Assembly (NCBI GenBank): GCA_031257725.1
Contig: JAIROD010000013.1
Location: forward strand, 1 to 5,523
Direction of reading: 5' to 3'
Source of the DNA: Planctomycetaceae bacterium
GTDB taxonomy: Bacteria > Planctomycetota > Planctomycetia > Pirellulales > Thermoguttaceae
Length of the DNA stretch: 5,523 bases
Made by a program: the position numbers and the translations under genes. The notes under the pieces were generated by a model that was given only the letters and a program-made list of their open reading frames with translations, did not search any database and was not told the DNA's origin. Shown here piece after piece: positions 5,467-5,523 of this stretch (position 1 is the first letter of the stretch; every line of letters starts with the position of its first letter).

Positions 5467-5507
5467 GCAACCGACCGCCGGGCGGTTGCGTCGGTGTACT
5501 CGCCGAC
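5467..5507. repeat. Two adjacent GC-rich hairpins
   Basis: GCAACCG (5467-5473) pairs with CGGTTGC (5483-5489) around a 9-base loop. It is immediately followed by GTCGGTG-TACT-CGCCGAC (5490-5507), a 7-bp stem with one G-T pair and a 4-base loop. They follow the third GTAACTATTC word and probably belong to the same dispersed repeat, which may continue past the window edge. Confidence 0.55.
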
Positions 5508-5523
5508 TTGTCCCTGTTGACGG

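Larger units (their letters stand above)
5226..5523. other. Non-coding repeat-dense region at the right end
   Basis: The 298 bp after the right-hand MITE-like element contain no supported gene. They hold, in order, a 10-bp spaced inverted repeat, the second copy of dispersed repeat B, a 14-bp perfect inverted repeat, a repeated GTAACTATTC word and two adjacent GC-rich hairpins. A - strand frame from the right edge (stop TGA at 5456-5458) is open for 21 codons but falls in the hairpins and looks like repeat translation. Confidence 0.6.

Noticed and set aside
5456..5523. Minus-strand coding end entering from the right edge
   Set aside because: The 21-codon open frame is made of hairpin repeat sequence and shows no protein-family signal.

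Overview
The window is AT-rich and looks like chromosomal DNA from a free-standing or uncultured Gram-negative-type bacterium. The methyltransferase (motif I reading DVGVTAER) and the GT39-like membrane protein both resemble planctomycete proteins, and compact palindromic repeats crowd the intergenic spaces. I therefore lean towards a low-GC member of the Planctomycetota. This rests on recalled family resemblance, not on a search, and is tentative.

Layout. Positions 1-120 hold the last 39 codons of a response-regulator receiver domain on the + strand. Positions 121-528 are non-coding and contain a cluster of short hairpins followed by a 174-bp miniature inverted-repeat element (319-492). A DUF58/von Willebrand factor A protein lies on the - strand (529-1560), convergent with the receiver gene. 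A 243-bp divergent intergenic region (1561-1803) leads to a + strand SAM-dependent methyltransferase (1804-2502), which ends in a 15-base poly-C run. After a 250-bp gap comes a large polytopic GT-C/PMT-type glycosyltransferase-like protein (2753-5056). A second copy of the miniature element, in opposite orientation, starts exactly at this gene's stop codon (5056-5225). The rest, to 5523, is packed with small inverted and direct repeats.

How the parts relate. The methyltransferase and the membrane glycosyltransferase are tandem and could both serve cell-envelope glycan or glycolipid modification, but their 250-bp spacing, a hairpin between them and a possible extended -10 box suggest separate transcription. 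The DUF58 protein is an orphan here: the MoxR ATPase it usually accompanies is not within the window.

The most notable structures are: (1) the two inverted miniature-element copies bracketing a 4.56-kb three-gene block; (2) a likely AATA target duplication showing that the right-hand copy inserted into a TAA stop codon and rebuilt it as TAG; (3) the poly-C tract, which could switch the methyltransferase C-terminus between three reading frames. No CRISPR array, tRNA, rRNA or recognisable transposase was seen.
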